12,054 bases of DNA. Source: Desulfovibrio sp. GTDB taxonomy: Bacteria; Desulfobacterota; Desulfovibrionia; Desulfovibrionales; Desulfovibrionaceae. The stretch lies in assembly GCA_022837365.1 (NCBI GenBank), contig JALHHV010000062.1, forward strand, positions 7,652 to 19,705, written 5' to 3'. Shown piece after piece: positions 1 to 7,905 of this stretch. The notes beneath the pieces are model-generated. The model worked only from the letters and a program-made list of their open reading frames with translations. It ran no database searches and had not been told where the DNA came from. A program made the translations under genes and the position numbers. Positions within the stretch are counted from its first letter, which is position 1; every line of letters begins with the position of its first letter.

Positions 1-1060
1 ACATGGCCCGGCGCAGACGCCGTTCCACGCGGCGCGCCGCCAGCGAGCAGGAAAAGGTCAACACCAGGTACAGGGCCGCCACCGTGAGCCAGATCTCGAA
101 GGTCAGGTAGGTGGCGGCCATCAGTTCCATGCCCTGGAAGGTCAGTTCGCGGATGGAGATTACCGACAGGATGGCCGAATCCTTGATGGTGGAAATGAAC
201 TGCCCGGCCAGCGGCGGGACGATGAGCCGGAAGGCCTGCGGCAGGATGACGTGGCGCAGTTGCTGCCGCCGGGTCAGCCCCGTGGAGGCCGACGCCTCCC
301 ACTGGCCGCGTCCCACGCCCTCCAGCCCGGCGCGCACGATTTCGGTGATGTACGCCCCCTCGTACAGCCCAAGGACCACCACCCCGGAAAGGAACACCGG
401 CAACTGCTCCGGCGGGGCCAGCACCACGGCCGAGGCCCCCGCCAGCCACGCCCGCGCGACCGGGGGCAGCAGGAAGGCCGCGCCATCGGCCACGGGGGCG
501 AACAGCCCGGCCAGCAGCGGGGCGAACTGCGAACTCACGAAGAAGTGGAAGATGAACACCAGCACCAGCGGCGGCAGGTTGCGCACCCCCTCCACGTAGG
601 TGCGCGCCACCATGCGCCGGAACAGGCGCGGGCTGGCCCGCAACAGGCCCATGCCGGTGCCGATGCACAGGGCCAGCAGGGTGGACCACAGCCCCAGGCG
701 CACCGTGACCAGCAGCCCCTGGGCCAGCATGCCCGGCACCCAGCCCCGTTCCGCGTCATGGCGGACCAGGTACTGCCCCACCACCTCCCAGTTCCAGGCG
801 TAGTCCATGCGGCCGGCCCCGTTCCAGAACAGCCAAGCACCGGCGGCCAGCAGCAGGGCCAGCAGGGCCGCGTCCAGCCGCCGCGCCGCCGGAGGCGACA
901 GGAAGTCCTCCACCGCGCCGGGTGTGCCGAACGCGTCACGCGGAGAGGGCGATCCGGGACGCCGCGCGTCCTCGTCCGCACCCTTGGGGCGCGGGGGGCG
1001 CGGGGGAAAGGCCGGGACGTTGTGCTCCGGCGGCAGGGCCGGGAACGGGCGGGGAGCCAT
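1..1060 (-). CDS. Polar amino-acid ABC transporter permease, HisM/GlnP type (3' end cut by window edge)
   Basis: Inner-membrane permease of a polar amino-acid uptake ABC transporter, presumably pairing with the permease encoded at 2149-2925. The frame opens at ATG 1060 and stays open to base 2 (353 codons), so the C terminus is missing. AGGA lies 5 nt before the start. After about 60 proline- and charge-rich residues comes a first hydrophobic segment (62-78), then the typical core: YVEGVRNLPPLVLVF (155-169), LYEGAYITEIVRAG (232-245) and the ATPase-contacting EAA loop at 255-275 (E255, G261, I272-L273-P274), followed by a last membrane helix around 320-340. It is longer than the usual 220-260 residues because of the N-terminal extension and an insertion of roughly 45 residues (about 178-222) between core helices. 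Larger family members such as AapQ/AapM are also extended. It follows the binding-protein gene after a 126-nt gap. The family is certain; the substrate is not. Confidence 0.9.
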   Translation of the reverse strand, partial: MAPRPFPALPPEHNVPAFPPRPPRPKGADEDARRPGSPSPRDAFGTPGAVEDFLSPPAARRLDAALLALLLAAGAWLFWNGAGRMDYAWNWEVVGQYLVRHDAERGWVPGMLAQGLLVTVRLGLWSTLLALCIGTGMGLLRASPRLFRRMVARTYVEGVRNLPPLVLVFIFHFFVSSQFAPLLAGLFAPVADGAAFLLPPVARAWLAGASAVVLAPPEQLPVFLSGVVVLGLYEGAYITEIVRAGLEGVGRGQWEASASTGLTRRQQLRHVILPQAFRLIVPPLAGQFISTIKDSAILSVISIRELTFQGMELMAATYLTFEIWLTVAALYLVLTFSCSLAARRVERRLRRAM

Positions 1061-1116
1061 GGATATCCTGAAGGGTTGTGGGTGCCTGCCGGGCTGGCGC
1101 GCATGCCCCGGCAATC

Positions 1117-1155
1117 CCGGGCGCGCCGCCCCCGGCGGGAGTCCGGCGCGCCCGG
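1117..1155 (-). promoter_or_regulatory. Perfect 12-bp hairpin between binding-protein and permease genes
   Basis: The arms CCGGGCGCGCCG (1117-1128) and CGGCGCGCCCGG (1144-1155) are perfectly complementary around a 15-nt loop. In the minus-strand transcript the hairpin begins 31 nt after the stop of the binding-protein gene and ends 56 nt before the next permease start. No T run follows on the minus strand, so it is not a classical intrinsic terminator. In ABC uptake operons such hairpins often protect the 3' end of the binding-protein message or reduce read-through, giving more binding protein than permease. That role is inferred here. Confidence 0.55.
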
Positions 1156-1186
1156 AAACGGAACACGGGCCATGGCGCGAGGAACG

Positions 1187-2053
1187 CTACTTCAGTTGCG
1201 CTTCCCACTCGTTGGTTTCGAACCAGTAGTGCTTGCGCTCCTTCAGCCAGCCCTCGGCATCCACCAGGCGGATCCAGTTGTCGAACACGTTCAGGGTGTC
1301 CACGTCGCCCTTGCGCACGGCAAAACCCACCGGCTCGCTGGTGAAGGTGCCGGCCACGGGCAGGAACAGCTTGTCCGGGTTCTTCAGCGCTTCGAAGGCG
1401 GGCAGCGGCGCGCTGGAAACCATGGCGTGGGCGCGGCCGGACAGCACTTCCTGGATGGCCGGGGCCTCGTCGTCGAACAGGCGCAGGGTGGCCCTGGGCA
1501 GGCGCTTTTTGGCTGCCGCCGCGGCGGTGCTGCCGGTGCGCGCGGCGATGGTCACCTCGGGCTTGTCGAAGTCGTCCAGGCTGGTGAAGCCCCTGGCCGT
1601 GGCGCGGCTGGCCATCAGGGCCATGCCCGCGTAATCGTAGGGGATGGTGAAATTCACCTTCAGGTTGCGGTCGGGCTTCACGCTCATGCCGCCGATGATC
1701 ACGTCGAACTTGCCGGTGAGCAGGGCGGGGATGATGCCCGACCACTTGGTGGGCACGAATTCCACCTTCACGCCCAGGTCTTCGGCCAGGCGGGTGGCCA
1801 CGTCCACCTCGAAGCCGATGAACTTGCCGGTCTTGTCCTGCATGGCCCACGGCACGAAGGTGGAAAAGCCCACGCGCAGCACGCCGCGTTGCAGAACGTC
1901 GGCGATGACGCTTTCCTCGGACAGTTTCTGGCGCACGGACGCGTCGGCCGCGCGCGCGGGGGCGTGCGGCGCCAGCAGCACCGCAAGCGCCAGCAGGGCG
2001 GCCAGCAGCAGGGCCGGGCCATGGAGACGGGTGGGGGGAGTGGTCGTGTGCAT
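1187..2053 (-). CDS. Periplasmic amino-acid-binding protein of ABC transporter (SBP family 3)
   Basis: A 288-residue periplasmic solute-binding protein of the SBP_bac_3 family that captures a polar amino acid and delivers it to the two neighbouring permeases. A Sec signal peptide is clear: a basic start, a leucine/alanine-rich core (about 13-28) and a likely cut after ARA (residue 35). The mature part begins with a typical lobe I (GVLRVGFSTFVPW, 57-69), followed by the family signature GFEVDVATRL (80-89), then KWSGIIPALLTGKFDVIIGGM (103-123 region) and PDRNLKVNFTIPY (127-139), whose arginine usually holds the ligand carboxylate. The C-terminal lobe contains EPVGFAVRKGD (240-250). ATG 2053 is supported by GGAGG 7 nt upstream; the frame stays open further upstream but without binding-protein character. 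The length is slightly above the usual 250-270. Ligand identity cannot be read from the sequence. Confidence 0.95.
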   Translation of the reverse strand: MHTTTPPTRLHGPALLLAALLALAVLLAPHAPARAADASVRQKLSEESVIADVLQRGVLRVGFSTFVPWAMQDKTGKFIGFEVDVATRLAEDLGVKVEFVPTKWSGIIPALLTGKFDVIIGGMSVKPDRNLKVNFTIPYDYAGMALMASRATARGFTSLDDFDKPEVTIAARTGSTAAAAAKKRLPRATLRLFDDEAPAIQEVLSGRAHAMVSSAPLPAFEALKNPDKLFLPVAGTFTSEPVGFAVRKGDVDTLNVFDNWIRLVDAEGWLKERKHYWFETNEWEAQLK

Positions 2054-2119
2054 GGGTGTGCCTCCGTTGCGTGTTGCCGCCGGTGGCGGCGCGGGGATGC
2101 CGCCGGGCGGCGGAGTGGC

Positions 2120-2148
2120 CGCGTCCGGCCAGTGGCTGTCCGGACGCG
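2120..2148 (-). promoter_or_regulatory. 9-bp hairpin directly after the first permease stop codon
   Basis: CGCGTCCGG (2120-2128) and CCGGACGCG (2140-2148) are perfect inverted repeats around an 11-nt loop. They begin at the base right after the stop codon of the permease gene in the minus-strand message. No T tract follows, so a stabilising or translation-uncoupling hairpin between the permease and binding-protein cistrons is more likely than a terminator. Confidence 0.4.
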
Positions 2149-2925
2149 TCAGAATTCGTAGCGCAGGCGGCGTTCCAGCAACTGCGCCAGGGCCGAAAGG
2201 GCCAGCGTGAGGGCAAGGTACATGCCCGCCACGAGAAACCAGACCTCGAACACCAGGAACGTGTCGGCGGCCACCGCCTGGGCCTGCATGGCCAGATCGT
2301 GCAGGGCGATGGTGCTGACCAGGGACGAATCCTTGACCAGGGACACCAGTTGCCCGGTCAGGGGCGGCAGGGCGGTGCGGGCCGCCTGGGGCAGCACCAC
2401 CTCCATATAGGTTCCGGGCACGTCCATGCCAAGGCTGCGCGAGGCTTCCCACTGCCCCGTGGGCACGGACAGGATGCCCGCGCGCAGGATTTCGGCGATG
2501 TACGCCCCCTCGAACAGCGAAAGGGCCAGCACCCCGGCCGCGAAGCGGCCCATGCCCAGCACCGGGGCCAGCACGAAGTAGACCACGAACAACTGGATGA
2601 GCAGCGGGGTGTTGCGCACCGTCTCCACGTAGCCCACGGCCAGCGCGCGGCCCACGCGCGAGCCGGACTGGCGCAGCAGCGCGGCCAGCAGGCCCGCCAG
2701 CAGCGCCAGGGCCAGGCTTGCCGCCACCACCTGCAACGTCACGCCAAGGCCGTCCAGCAGCGGCCCGGCGACGCAGCAGTATTGGGCCACGTCGCGGGCC
2801 ACGCGCAGCAGGGCGCGCCCAGTGGAGGGGACAGGTGGCGTGGCTGGCGGAGCGCCGGGCGCGGTGCGGTGCGCCGCAGCGGGGAGCGGGGCCGGGCGGT
2901 CCCGGCCGTGTCGGGAATTTTCCAT
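2149..2925 (-). CDS. Polar amino-acid ABC transporter permease, HisM/GlnP type
   Basis: First gene of the amino-acid uptake operon, encoding an inner-membrane permease of about 258 residues. A proline/alanine-rich N terminus (1-38) is followed by the membrane core: helix near 60-85, YVETVRNTPLLIQLFVVYF (99-117), LFEGAYIAEILRAG (137-150), the EAA loop starting at E160 (EASRSLG, ending VVLPQ about 177-180) and a last helix near 224-248. It resembles the partner permease at 1-1060 closely in these motifs but lacks its central insertion, so the two likely form a heterodimer. The start is uncertain. The frame is open from TTG 2964 and has ATGs at 2940 and 2925, none with a good ribosome-binding site. 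I chose 2925 because a promoter-like -35/-10 pair occupies 2936-2964, which would leave the earlier starts outside the transcript. The family is certain; the first 13 residues are not. Confidence 0.88.
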   Translation of the reverse strand: MENSRHGRDRPAPLPAAAHRTAPGAPPATPPVPSTGRALLRVARDVAQYCCVAGPLLDGLGVTLQVVAASLALALLAGLLAALLRQSGSRVGRALAVGYVETVRNTPLLIQLFVVYFVLAPVLGMGRFAAGVLALSLFEGAYIAEILRAGILSVPTGQWEASRSLGMDVPGTYMEVVLPQAARTALPPLTGQLVSLVKDSSLVSTIALHDLAMQAQAVAADTFLVFEVWFLVAGMYLALTLALSALAQLLERRLRYEF

Positions 2926-2935
2926 TCTGTGGCGC

Positions 2936-2964
2936 AGCATACGCCGCAACACGCCCCCTGCCAA
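2936..2964 (-). promoter_or_regulatory. Sigma70-type promoter for the amino-acid transporter operon
   Basis: On the minus strand a -35 box TTGGCA (2964-2959, five of six consensus bases) and a -10 box TATGCT (2941-2936, four of six) are separated by exactly 17 nt. The pair lies just beyond the qrc terminator and just before the permease. Transcription would begin near 2929-2930, only a few bases before ATG 2925, giving an almost leaderless message. The boxes overlap the TTG and ATG candidate starts of the permease frame. Confidence 0.5.
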
Positions 2965-2998
2965 GGTGTACGGCGCGGACGGGATGGACGCGGGCGTG

Positions 2999-3031
2999 AA
3001 AAAGGGCGGGACAGGTTGCCCTGTCCCGCCC
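2999..3031 (-). terminator. Intrinsic terminator of the qrcABCD operon
   Basis: A perfect 12-bp stem, GGGCGGGACAGG (3004-3015) with CCTGTCCCGCCC (3020-3031), closes on a 4-nt loop and is followed on the minus strand by five T residues (2999-3003). It lies 46 nt after the qrcD stop codon. It separates the respiratory operon from the amino-acid transporter operon downstream. This is a textbook rho-independent terminator in the correct orientation. Confidence 0.9.
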
Positions 3032-3077
3032 GTTCATGCGGTGTCTGCGCGGCCTTGGCGGCCCCTGGGAACAGACG

Positions 3078-4331
3078 CTACTTGTTCAGCTTCACTTCCT
3101 GCGGGAACACCGGCAGGTAGCGGTACGACAGGCTGAGGATCAGGGCCGCGTAGGCCATGATCATGGCGCTGGCGCCCCATTCCGCCCAGTTGGGGGCGTA
3201 GGTTTCCCAGCTGTCGAAGGGCATCACCGGCGCGGCCAGGGCCTGCACGGTCATGACGTAGCGGTTGATGGTCACGCCGATGCAGTCAAGGATGGCCGCG
3301 GTGTAGAACAGCGTGCGGTTGTTGCGCAGCGAGGGCGTGATCAGGATGATGGCGGGCAGCACGCCGCAGGCGAACAGTTCCGCCCACAGCAGCCACTTGC
3401 CGTAGATCCAGCCGTAGAACAGCTGGTCGAAGGTCAGGCCGGAGCGGGGCAGGATGTCGTTGGCCCAGGCCCAGGTGTCGGCCAGCTTGAAGACCATGTA
3501 CACGGTCAGCATGGTGCCGGCGATCTTGCCCATCAGGCTCTTGATCTCCCAGGTGACCAGCCGCTTGCCGGACATCTTTTCCATGATGGTGCACACGAGC
3601 ACGGTGAACACCGGCCCGGAGCCCACGGCGGAGAGGACGTACAGGAAGAACGTCCAGGGCCAGATGAAGAAGCCGTCGCGCGCGATGTACGGGCGGGCGA
3701 AGAGCACGCCGTACATGCCGCCCAGCGACCCCTGGTGGAACGTGGACAGGAAGGCGCCGATGCCCGCGAACAGCGGCATCATCAGGTGGAAGTTGTGGGC
3801 GATGGCGTGCACCAGCTTGTTGCGGTTCAGCTGCTTTTGCTCGAGGATCAGCGGCACGTACTCGATGATCAGCACGAGGCAGTAGCAGGTGATGCAGAAG
3901 ATCACTTCCGTCAGCATGGAGTGCACGTTGGCGTGCCAGTAGCCGAACCAGGCGCGCAGCGGCTGGCCGATGTCGAGCACCAGGACGAGCATGGCGCCCG
4001 AGTAGCACAGGAAGCCCACGATGACCGTGAGGTTGATGATGTTCTTCAGCGGGTCGATGTTCAGGATGTAGCGCAGAAGGCCCGTGAAGAACGCGCCCGC
4101 GCCCAGGGCGATGACCGCGAGGTCGAAGGTGATCCACAGCCCGAACCCGAAGTAGTCGTCGAGGCCGGTGACGCCGAGGCCCTCGGACAGCACGCGGAAG
4201 GCGGCGTACAGACCCCATCCGAACACGGCCATGACGGCCGCGATCCAGACGAGGAACTTGGACAGCGAGCAGCGCGTGCAGCCTTCGGGGAACAGCGCCG
4301 CGTCGATGGGAAGGTCGTAGTTCTTATCCAT
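3078..4331 (-). CDS. qrcD: QrcD, membrane quinone-binding subunit of the menaquinone reductase complex (NrfD/PsrC family)
   Basis: Integral membrane subunit of Qrc, where menaquinone is reduced with electrons delivered from the periplasmic subunits. The 417-residue protein shows ten hydrophobic segments, roughly at 26-48, 64-88, 99-120, 139-163, 180-200, 222-248, 264-284, 313-333, 341-361 and 386-404. This is the ten-helix arrangement of the NrfD/PsrC family (also ActC/ActF of alternative complex III). Charged or polar residues inside helices (for example D70, D120, H137, E142, E318, D349) are candidates for quinone or proton handling; this is inferred. QrcD itself binds no haem or cluster. 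ATG 4331 lies 9 nt after the qrcC stop, with a GGGGG-rich binding site overlapping that stop, so translation is probably coupled. It is the last gene of the operon and is followed by an intrinsic terminator. The assignment rests on family character plus the four-gene context. Confidence 0.95.
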   Translation of the reverse strand: MDKNYDLPIDAALFPEGCTRCSLSKFLVWIAAVMAVFGWGLYAAFRVLSEGLGVTGLDDYFGFGLWITFDLAVIALGAGAFFTGLLRYILNIDPLKNIINLTVIVGFLCYSGAMLVLVLDIGQPLRAWFGYWHANVHSMLTEVIFCITCYCLVLIIEYVPLILEQKQLNRNKLVHAIAHNFHLMMPLFAGIGAFLSTFHQGSLGGMYGVLFARPYIARDGFFIWPWTFFLYVLSAVGSGPVFTVLVCTIMEKMSGKRLVTWEIKSLMGKIAGTMLTVYMVFKLADTWAWANDILPRSGLTFDQLFYGWIYGKWLLWAELFACGVLPAIILITPSLRNNRTLFYTAAILDCIGVTINRYVMTVQALAAPVMPFDSWETYAPNWAEWGASAMIMAYAALILSLSYRYLPVFPQEVKLNK

Positions 4332-4340
4332 GGCCGCCCC

Positions 4341-5108
<768 letters not shown>

Positions 5109-5120
5109 GACGTACGTTCC

Positions 5121-7148
5121 TTATGCTTTGGCGATGTTTACGCCGGCGCTGGTCCAGACCGAAAGGCCCGTGCCGGGTTCCGCACCAGCTGCGAGCAGGC
5201 GCATGACGTTTTCGCCCTTGCCCTTGCTGAACTCGTCGAAGGCGGTGTGTCCGTGCCCGGCAGGCACGGCGACCGTGTCGTTCATGACGCCTTCGAACAC
5301 GTTCACCCGCACCGTGAACTTGCCGGCGGGGTTGGAGAGCTCGATGCGGTCGTGCTTCCGCAGGCCCAGCTTGGCGGCCGTGGCCCCGTTCATCATCACG
5401 TAGAGTTCCTTGCCCTGGATTTCCCAGCGCCGGACGGTCTTGGTGTTGAAGGGCGGGGTGGCGGTCATGCTGGTGCCCACGTTCAGCTTGGCGACCGGGG
5501 CGAGGGCGACGGGGAAGGCCGGGGCCTTCACGTCGATGGCCTTGGAGAGTACGTCGGGGCGCAGGGCGATGCCGTTGACCGGCAACACCGCGCCGCTCAC
5601 GTGCGCGTTGGTGGCCGAAGGCTCGGTGAAGCTCGCGCCGCGGGCTTCGGCCTTGGCCTTCAGGGCGTCGGCGAAGGCGGCCACGCCAAGGTCGGCGCCC
5701 AGCTTCTTCGCGATGCCGATGACCACGTCGCCGGCGGGGCGGGCGTCCACCAGGGGCGCCAGCGCGGGCACGGCAAGGGCGTAGACCACCTGGCCGCAGC
5801 CGTAGGGGGTGTCCACGTCGTCGAAGCGTTCGAGGCCCATGGGCACCGGCAGCACGAGGTCGCAGGCCATGGCCAGCGTGGCCTTGACAGCGTCGGCCTG
5901 GGGCAGCGCGTAGACGGGGTTGGCTTCGTAGAAGACCACCGCCTGCGGGGCCGCGGCCTTGCCGGAGGCCACCTTGCCGAGCCACGCCACCAGGTCGTTC
6001 TGCAGCAGGGCCTTGCGGTCCATGGCGGCAGGCACCACCTTGCGGGCGTAGGGCAGGGCGCGGATGCCGCCTTCGCGGTTCATGGAGCCCAGCAGCGAGT
6101 TCAGGGCAAGGCCGGCCAGCACGGGAGCCGCGCCGCCGCCCTGTCCGAACTCGGACCCGGCGATGACCAGCGGCCGCTTGGCCTTGGCCAGTTCCTGGGC
6201 CACGGCGGCAAGACGCTTGGCGTCCACGCCGGTCTGCGCCGCCACCTGTTCGGGGGTGAACCTGGCGGCCAGGGCCCTGAATTCGGCGAAGTCGGCGGCG
6301 GGGCTGGCAGCGCCCGCCTTGATCAGCAGGTTGGCAAGACCCAGCGCCAGCACCGCTTCGGTGCCGGGGCGGATGGCCAGCCACACGTCGGCGGTGGAGG
6401 CGGTGTTGTTCTGCACCGGACCCGCATAGGCGAAACGCACGGCCGGGGCTTCGCCATGGGGGCGGCCCACCCGGAAGGCGTGGCGGTTGCGGATGACCGG
6501 ACCCCAGGTTTCGAGGACGTTGGCGCCGATGGCGAGCACGTAGTCGCTCTTCTCGATGTCGTAGCCCACCTGGCCTTCGCCGCCCATCAGCTCCCACGCC
6601 TTGGCGGCGGGCTGGGCCTCGCCGGGCATCAGGAAGCAGGACTTCGAACCCATCTCGGCTGCCAGCGCCGTGAACAGTTCGTTGATGGTGCCGGTTTCAT
6701 CGCCGGAGACGACGGCGAGCTTGTCGCCGCCCTTGGCCTTCTTCAGACCTTCCACCAGCATGGTTTCGGCCTCTTCCCAGGTGATGCCCACGTACGCGCC
6801 GTCGGCGGTACGCTTGAGCGGGCGCTTCATGCGGGAGGGGCTGTAGAGCAGTTGCACTTCCGCCGCGGCGATGGACGAAAGCCCGCCGCCGAGGGGGTGA
6901 TCGTTGTTGGTCAGCACGCGCACCGGGCGGCCGTCCACCAGCCGCACCCGCACGCCCACACCGGACGGGCACAGCTTGCTGACGGTGGGCACGTACGAAT
7001 TGGCGCCGTCGATGTTGCGCGGAATCCACGACCAGTTCTGCGACCAGATGGACACGTCGTCCAGGCTTTTCCAGACGACGGGGGTGGCGAGAATGCCCGC
7101 GGTGGCGCCGCCGATGAACTTCAGGAAACCTCTTCTGTCCAGAGCCAT
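5121..7148 (-). CDS. qrcB: QrcB, molybdopterin-oxidoreductase-like subunit of the menaquinone reductase complex
   Basis: Large periplasmic subunit (675 residues) with the fold of the DMSO-reductase/molybdopterin oxidoreductase family. It starts with a twin-arginine signal (DRRGFLKF at 4-11, then a hydrophobic stretch to about 26). The region that normally holds the N-terminal cluster is recognisable (KLCPSGVGVRVRLVDGRP, 58-75; then DHPLGGGLSSIAAAEVQLLY, 83-102), but only C60 of the four ligand cysteines remains and the fourth is replaced in GGLSS. So no N-terminal Fe-S cluster is expected. The C-terminal part (about 570-675) matches the molydopterin-dinucleotide-binding domain. No molybdenum was found in the purified D. 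vulgaris complex, so the subunit is thought to be structural, like ActB1 of alternative complex III. ATG 7148 has AGGGG 7 nt upstream and is 12 nt after qrcA. A true formate or thiosulfate/polysulfide enzyme is unlikely given the missing ligands and neighbours. Confidence 0.95.
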   Translation of the reverse strand: MALDRRGFLKFIGGATAGILATPVVWKSLDDVSIWSQNWSWIPRNIDGANSYVPTVSKLCPSGVGVRVRLVDGRPVRVLTNNDHPLGGGLSSIAAAEVQLLYSPSRMKRPLKRTADGAYVGITWEEAETMLVEGLKKAKGGDKLAVVSGDETGTINELFTALAAEMGSKSCFLMPGEAQPAAKAWELMGGEGQVGYDIEKSDYVLAIGANVLETWGPVIRNRHAFRVGRPHGEAPAVRFAYAGPVQNNTASTADVWLAIRPGTEAVLALGLANLLIKAGAASPAADFAEFRALAARFTPEQVAAQTGVDAKRLAAVAQELAKAKRPLVIAGSEFGQGGGAAPVLAGLALNSLLGSMNREGGIRALPYARKVVPAAMDRKALLQNDLVAWLGKVASGKAAAPQAVVFYEANPVYALPQADAVKATLAMACDLVLPVPMGLERFDDVDTPYGCGQVVYALAVPALAPLVDARPAGDVVIGIAKKLGADLGVAAFADALKAKAEARGASFTEPSATNAHVSGAVLPVNGIALRPDVLSKAIDVKAPAFPVALAPVAKLNVGTSMTATPPFNTKTVRRWEIQGKELYVMMNGATAAKLGLRKHDRIELSNPAGKFTVRVNVFEGVMNDTVAVPAGHGHTAFDEFSKGKGENVMRLLAAGAEPGTGLSVWTSAGVNIAKA

Positions 7149-7160
7149 AGCACCACCCCT

Positions 7161-7796
7161 TTACTTGTGGCAGACGAAGCAGGCATTGCTGGAACTCGTC
7201 ACGCCGTAGTGGTTCTCATTGGCGTGACAGCGTTCGCATTGCCACATCTTCATGGTTTGCTTGCTGTAACCGGTCAGCTTGTTCTCGTAGAGGGTCGGAG
7301 CGCTGTCGGAGTTGGCCACGTCGGGGTGGCACTGCGCGCACAGTTCCGATTCCTTGAAGTCGTGACACTGGTTGCAGCCGTCAAGGGAATGGGCGGCATG
7401 GCTGAAGAAGACGTTGTCGGGCTGGATCTGGTAGACCAGCCACTTAACTTCCTTGCCGGTTTTCACGTACTCGTTGACGAAGCGGGCTTCCTCGGGGTCG
7501 GAACCCATGACGTCGGAATGGCAGTCGGCACAGCTGGCCGTGGAGGGCAGACCCGCGAAGGTCCCGTCCTCACGCAGCACATGACACTGCTTGCATTCCA
7601 TGCCCGCGTCTTCCATGTGCACCTTGTGGCTGAAGCGTATCGGTTGTTCCTTCTTGCTGTACAGCATGTCCGGAAAGACCCACCAGCCAAAGATGAGCGA
7701 CACGACCAGACCCACGAGAAACGGAGTGATGCCGCCGCCGCAGCACTTCCCGCCATCCGTCGCGCAGCCTGAACTGTTTAACTGCCTGTCCTCCAT
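7161..7796 (-). CDS. qrcA: QrcA, membrane-anchored hexahaem cytochrome c of the menaquinone reductase complex
   Basis: Electron entry subunit of Qrc, receiving electrons from periplasmic type I cytochrome c3. The 211-residue protein has a single N-terminal membrane helix (about 23-45, not an obviously cleaved signal) and six CxxCH haem motifs: C68-H72, C89-H93, C141-H145, C153-H157, C187-H191 and C206-H210. Further histidines (57, 60, 133, 136, 196) are possible sixth ligands. The six motifs agree with the six haems reported for D. vulgaris Qrc. ATG 7796 was chosen because GAGG lies 8 nt upstream and the protein then runs straight into the anchor; an upstream GTG at 7853 would add 19 residues but has no binding site and falls in the expected leader. 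Before the anchor lies an unusual cluster C11, C18, C19. First gene of the operon, 12 nt before qrcB. Confidence 0.95.
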   Translation of the reverse strand: MEDRQLNSSGCATDGGKCCGGGITPFLVGLVVSLIFGWWVFPDMLYSKKEQPIRFSHKVHMEDAGMECKQCHVLREDGTFAGLPSTASCADCHSDVMGSDPEEARFVNEYVKTGKEVKWLVYQIQPDNVFFSHAAHSLDGCNQCHDFKESELCAQCHPDVANSDSAPTLYENKLTGYSKQTMKMWQCERCHANENHYGVTSSSNACFVCHK

Positions 7797-7860
7797 ACCC
7801 TTCGCCTCATTAGCTGATTTGAGAGATGAATAACGAATGCCCACACTTGCCACGACAACC

Positions 7861-7890
7861 TTACTAGGCGACAGTTTGAAAGCCTGTCAA
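7861..7890 (-). promoter_or_regulatory. Promoter of the qrcABCD operon
   Basis: On the minus strand a perfect -35 box TTGACA (7890-7885) is followed, after 18 nt, by TAGTAA (7866-7861) as a poor -10 box; no better -10 is present at 16-18 nt spacing. The start site would fall near 7854, leaving a leader of about 58 nt before qrcA. A 5-bp dyad, GACAG/CTGTC (7870-7874 and 7884-7888), lies within the spacer and -35. The palindrome at 7892-7905 adjoins the -35 box, which suggests a regulated promoter. Confidence 0.55.
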
Positions 7891-7891
7891 G

Positions 7892-7905
7892 GTGAAATAT
7901 TTCAC
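7892..7905. promoter_or_regulatory. Rex-like operator upstream of qrcA
   Basis: GTGAAATATTTCAC is a perfect 14-nt palindrome. It fits the core of the Rex consensus TTGTGAA-N4-TTCACAA: over the full 18 positions, 11 of the 14 defined bases match, mismatching only in the outer AA/TT. It ends one base from the -35 box of the qrc promoter, a position where binding would block RNA polymerase. Rex senses the NADH/NAD+ ratio and is known to repress sulfate-reduction genes such as sat in D. vulgaris. A CRP/FNR-family regulator (for example HcpR, TTGTGA-N6-TCACAA) is the main alternative, because the two consensus sequences overlap. Confidence 0.6.

Noticed and set aside
2054..3037. Extension of the binding-protein frame upstream to a 616-residue protein
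   Set aside because: The extra part runs antisense-free but out of frame through the permease gene. The binding protein starts at ATG 2053 with a strong GGAGG and a clear signal peptide.
5121..7148. Reading QrcB as an active formate dehydrogenase or polysulfide/thiosulfate reductase
   Set aside because: Three of four N-terminal cluster cysteines are missing, and the adjacent hexahaem QrcA, QrcC and QrcD define the Qrc complex instead.
5247..7772. Plus-strand open frame of 841 codons opposite qrcB/qrcA
   Set aside because: It is antisense to qrcB and qrcA, which have complete family motifs. Its translation is rich in Gly, His, Gln and Val, the usual by-product of high-GC codon bias on the opposite strand, and has no recognisable domain.
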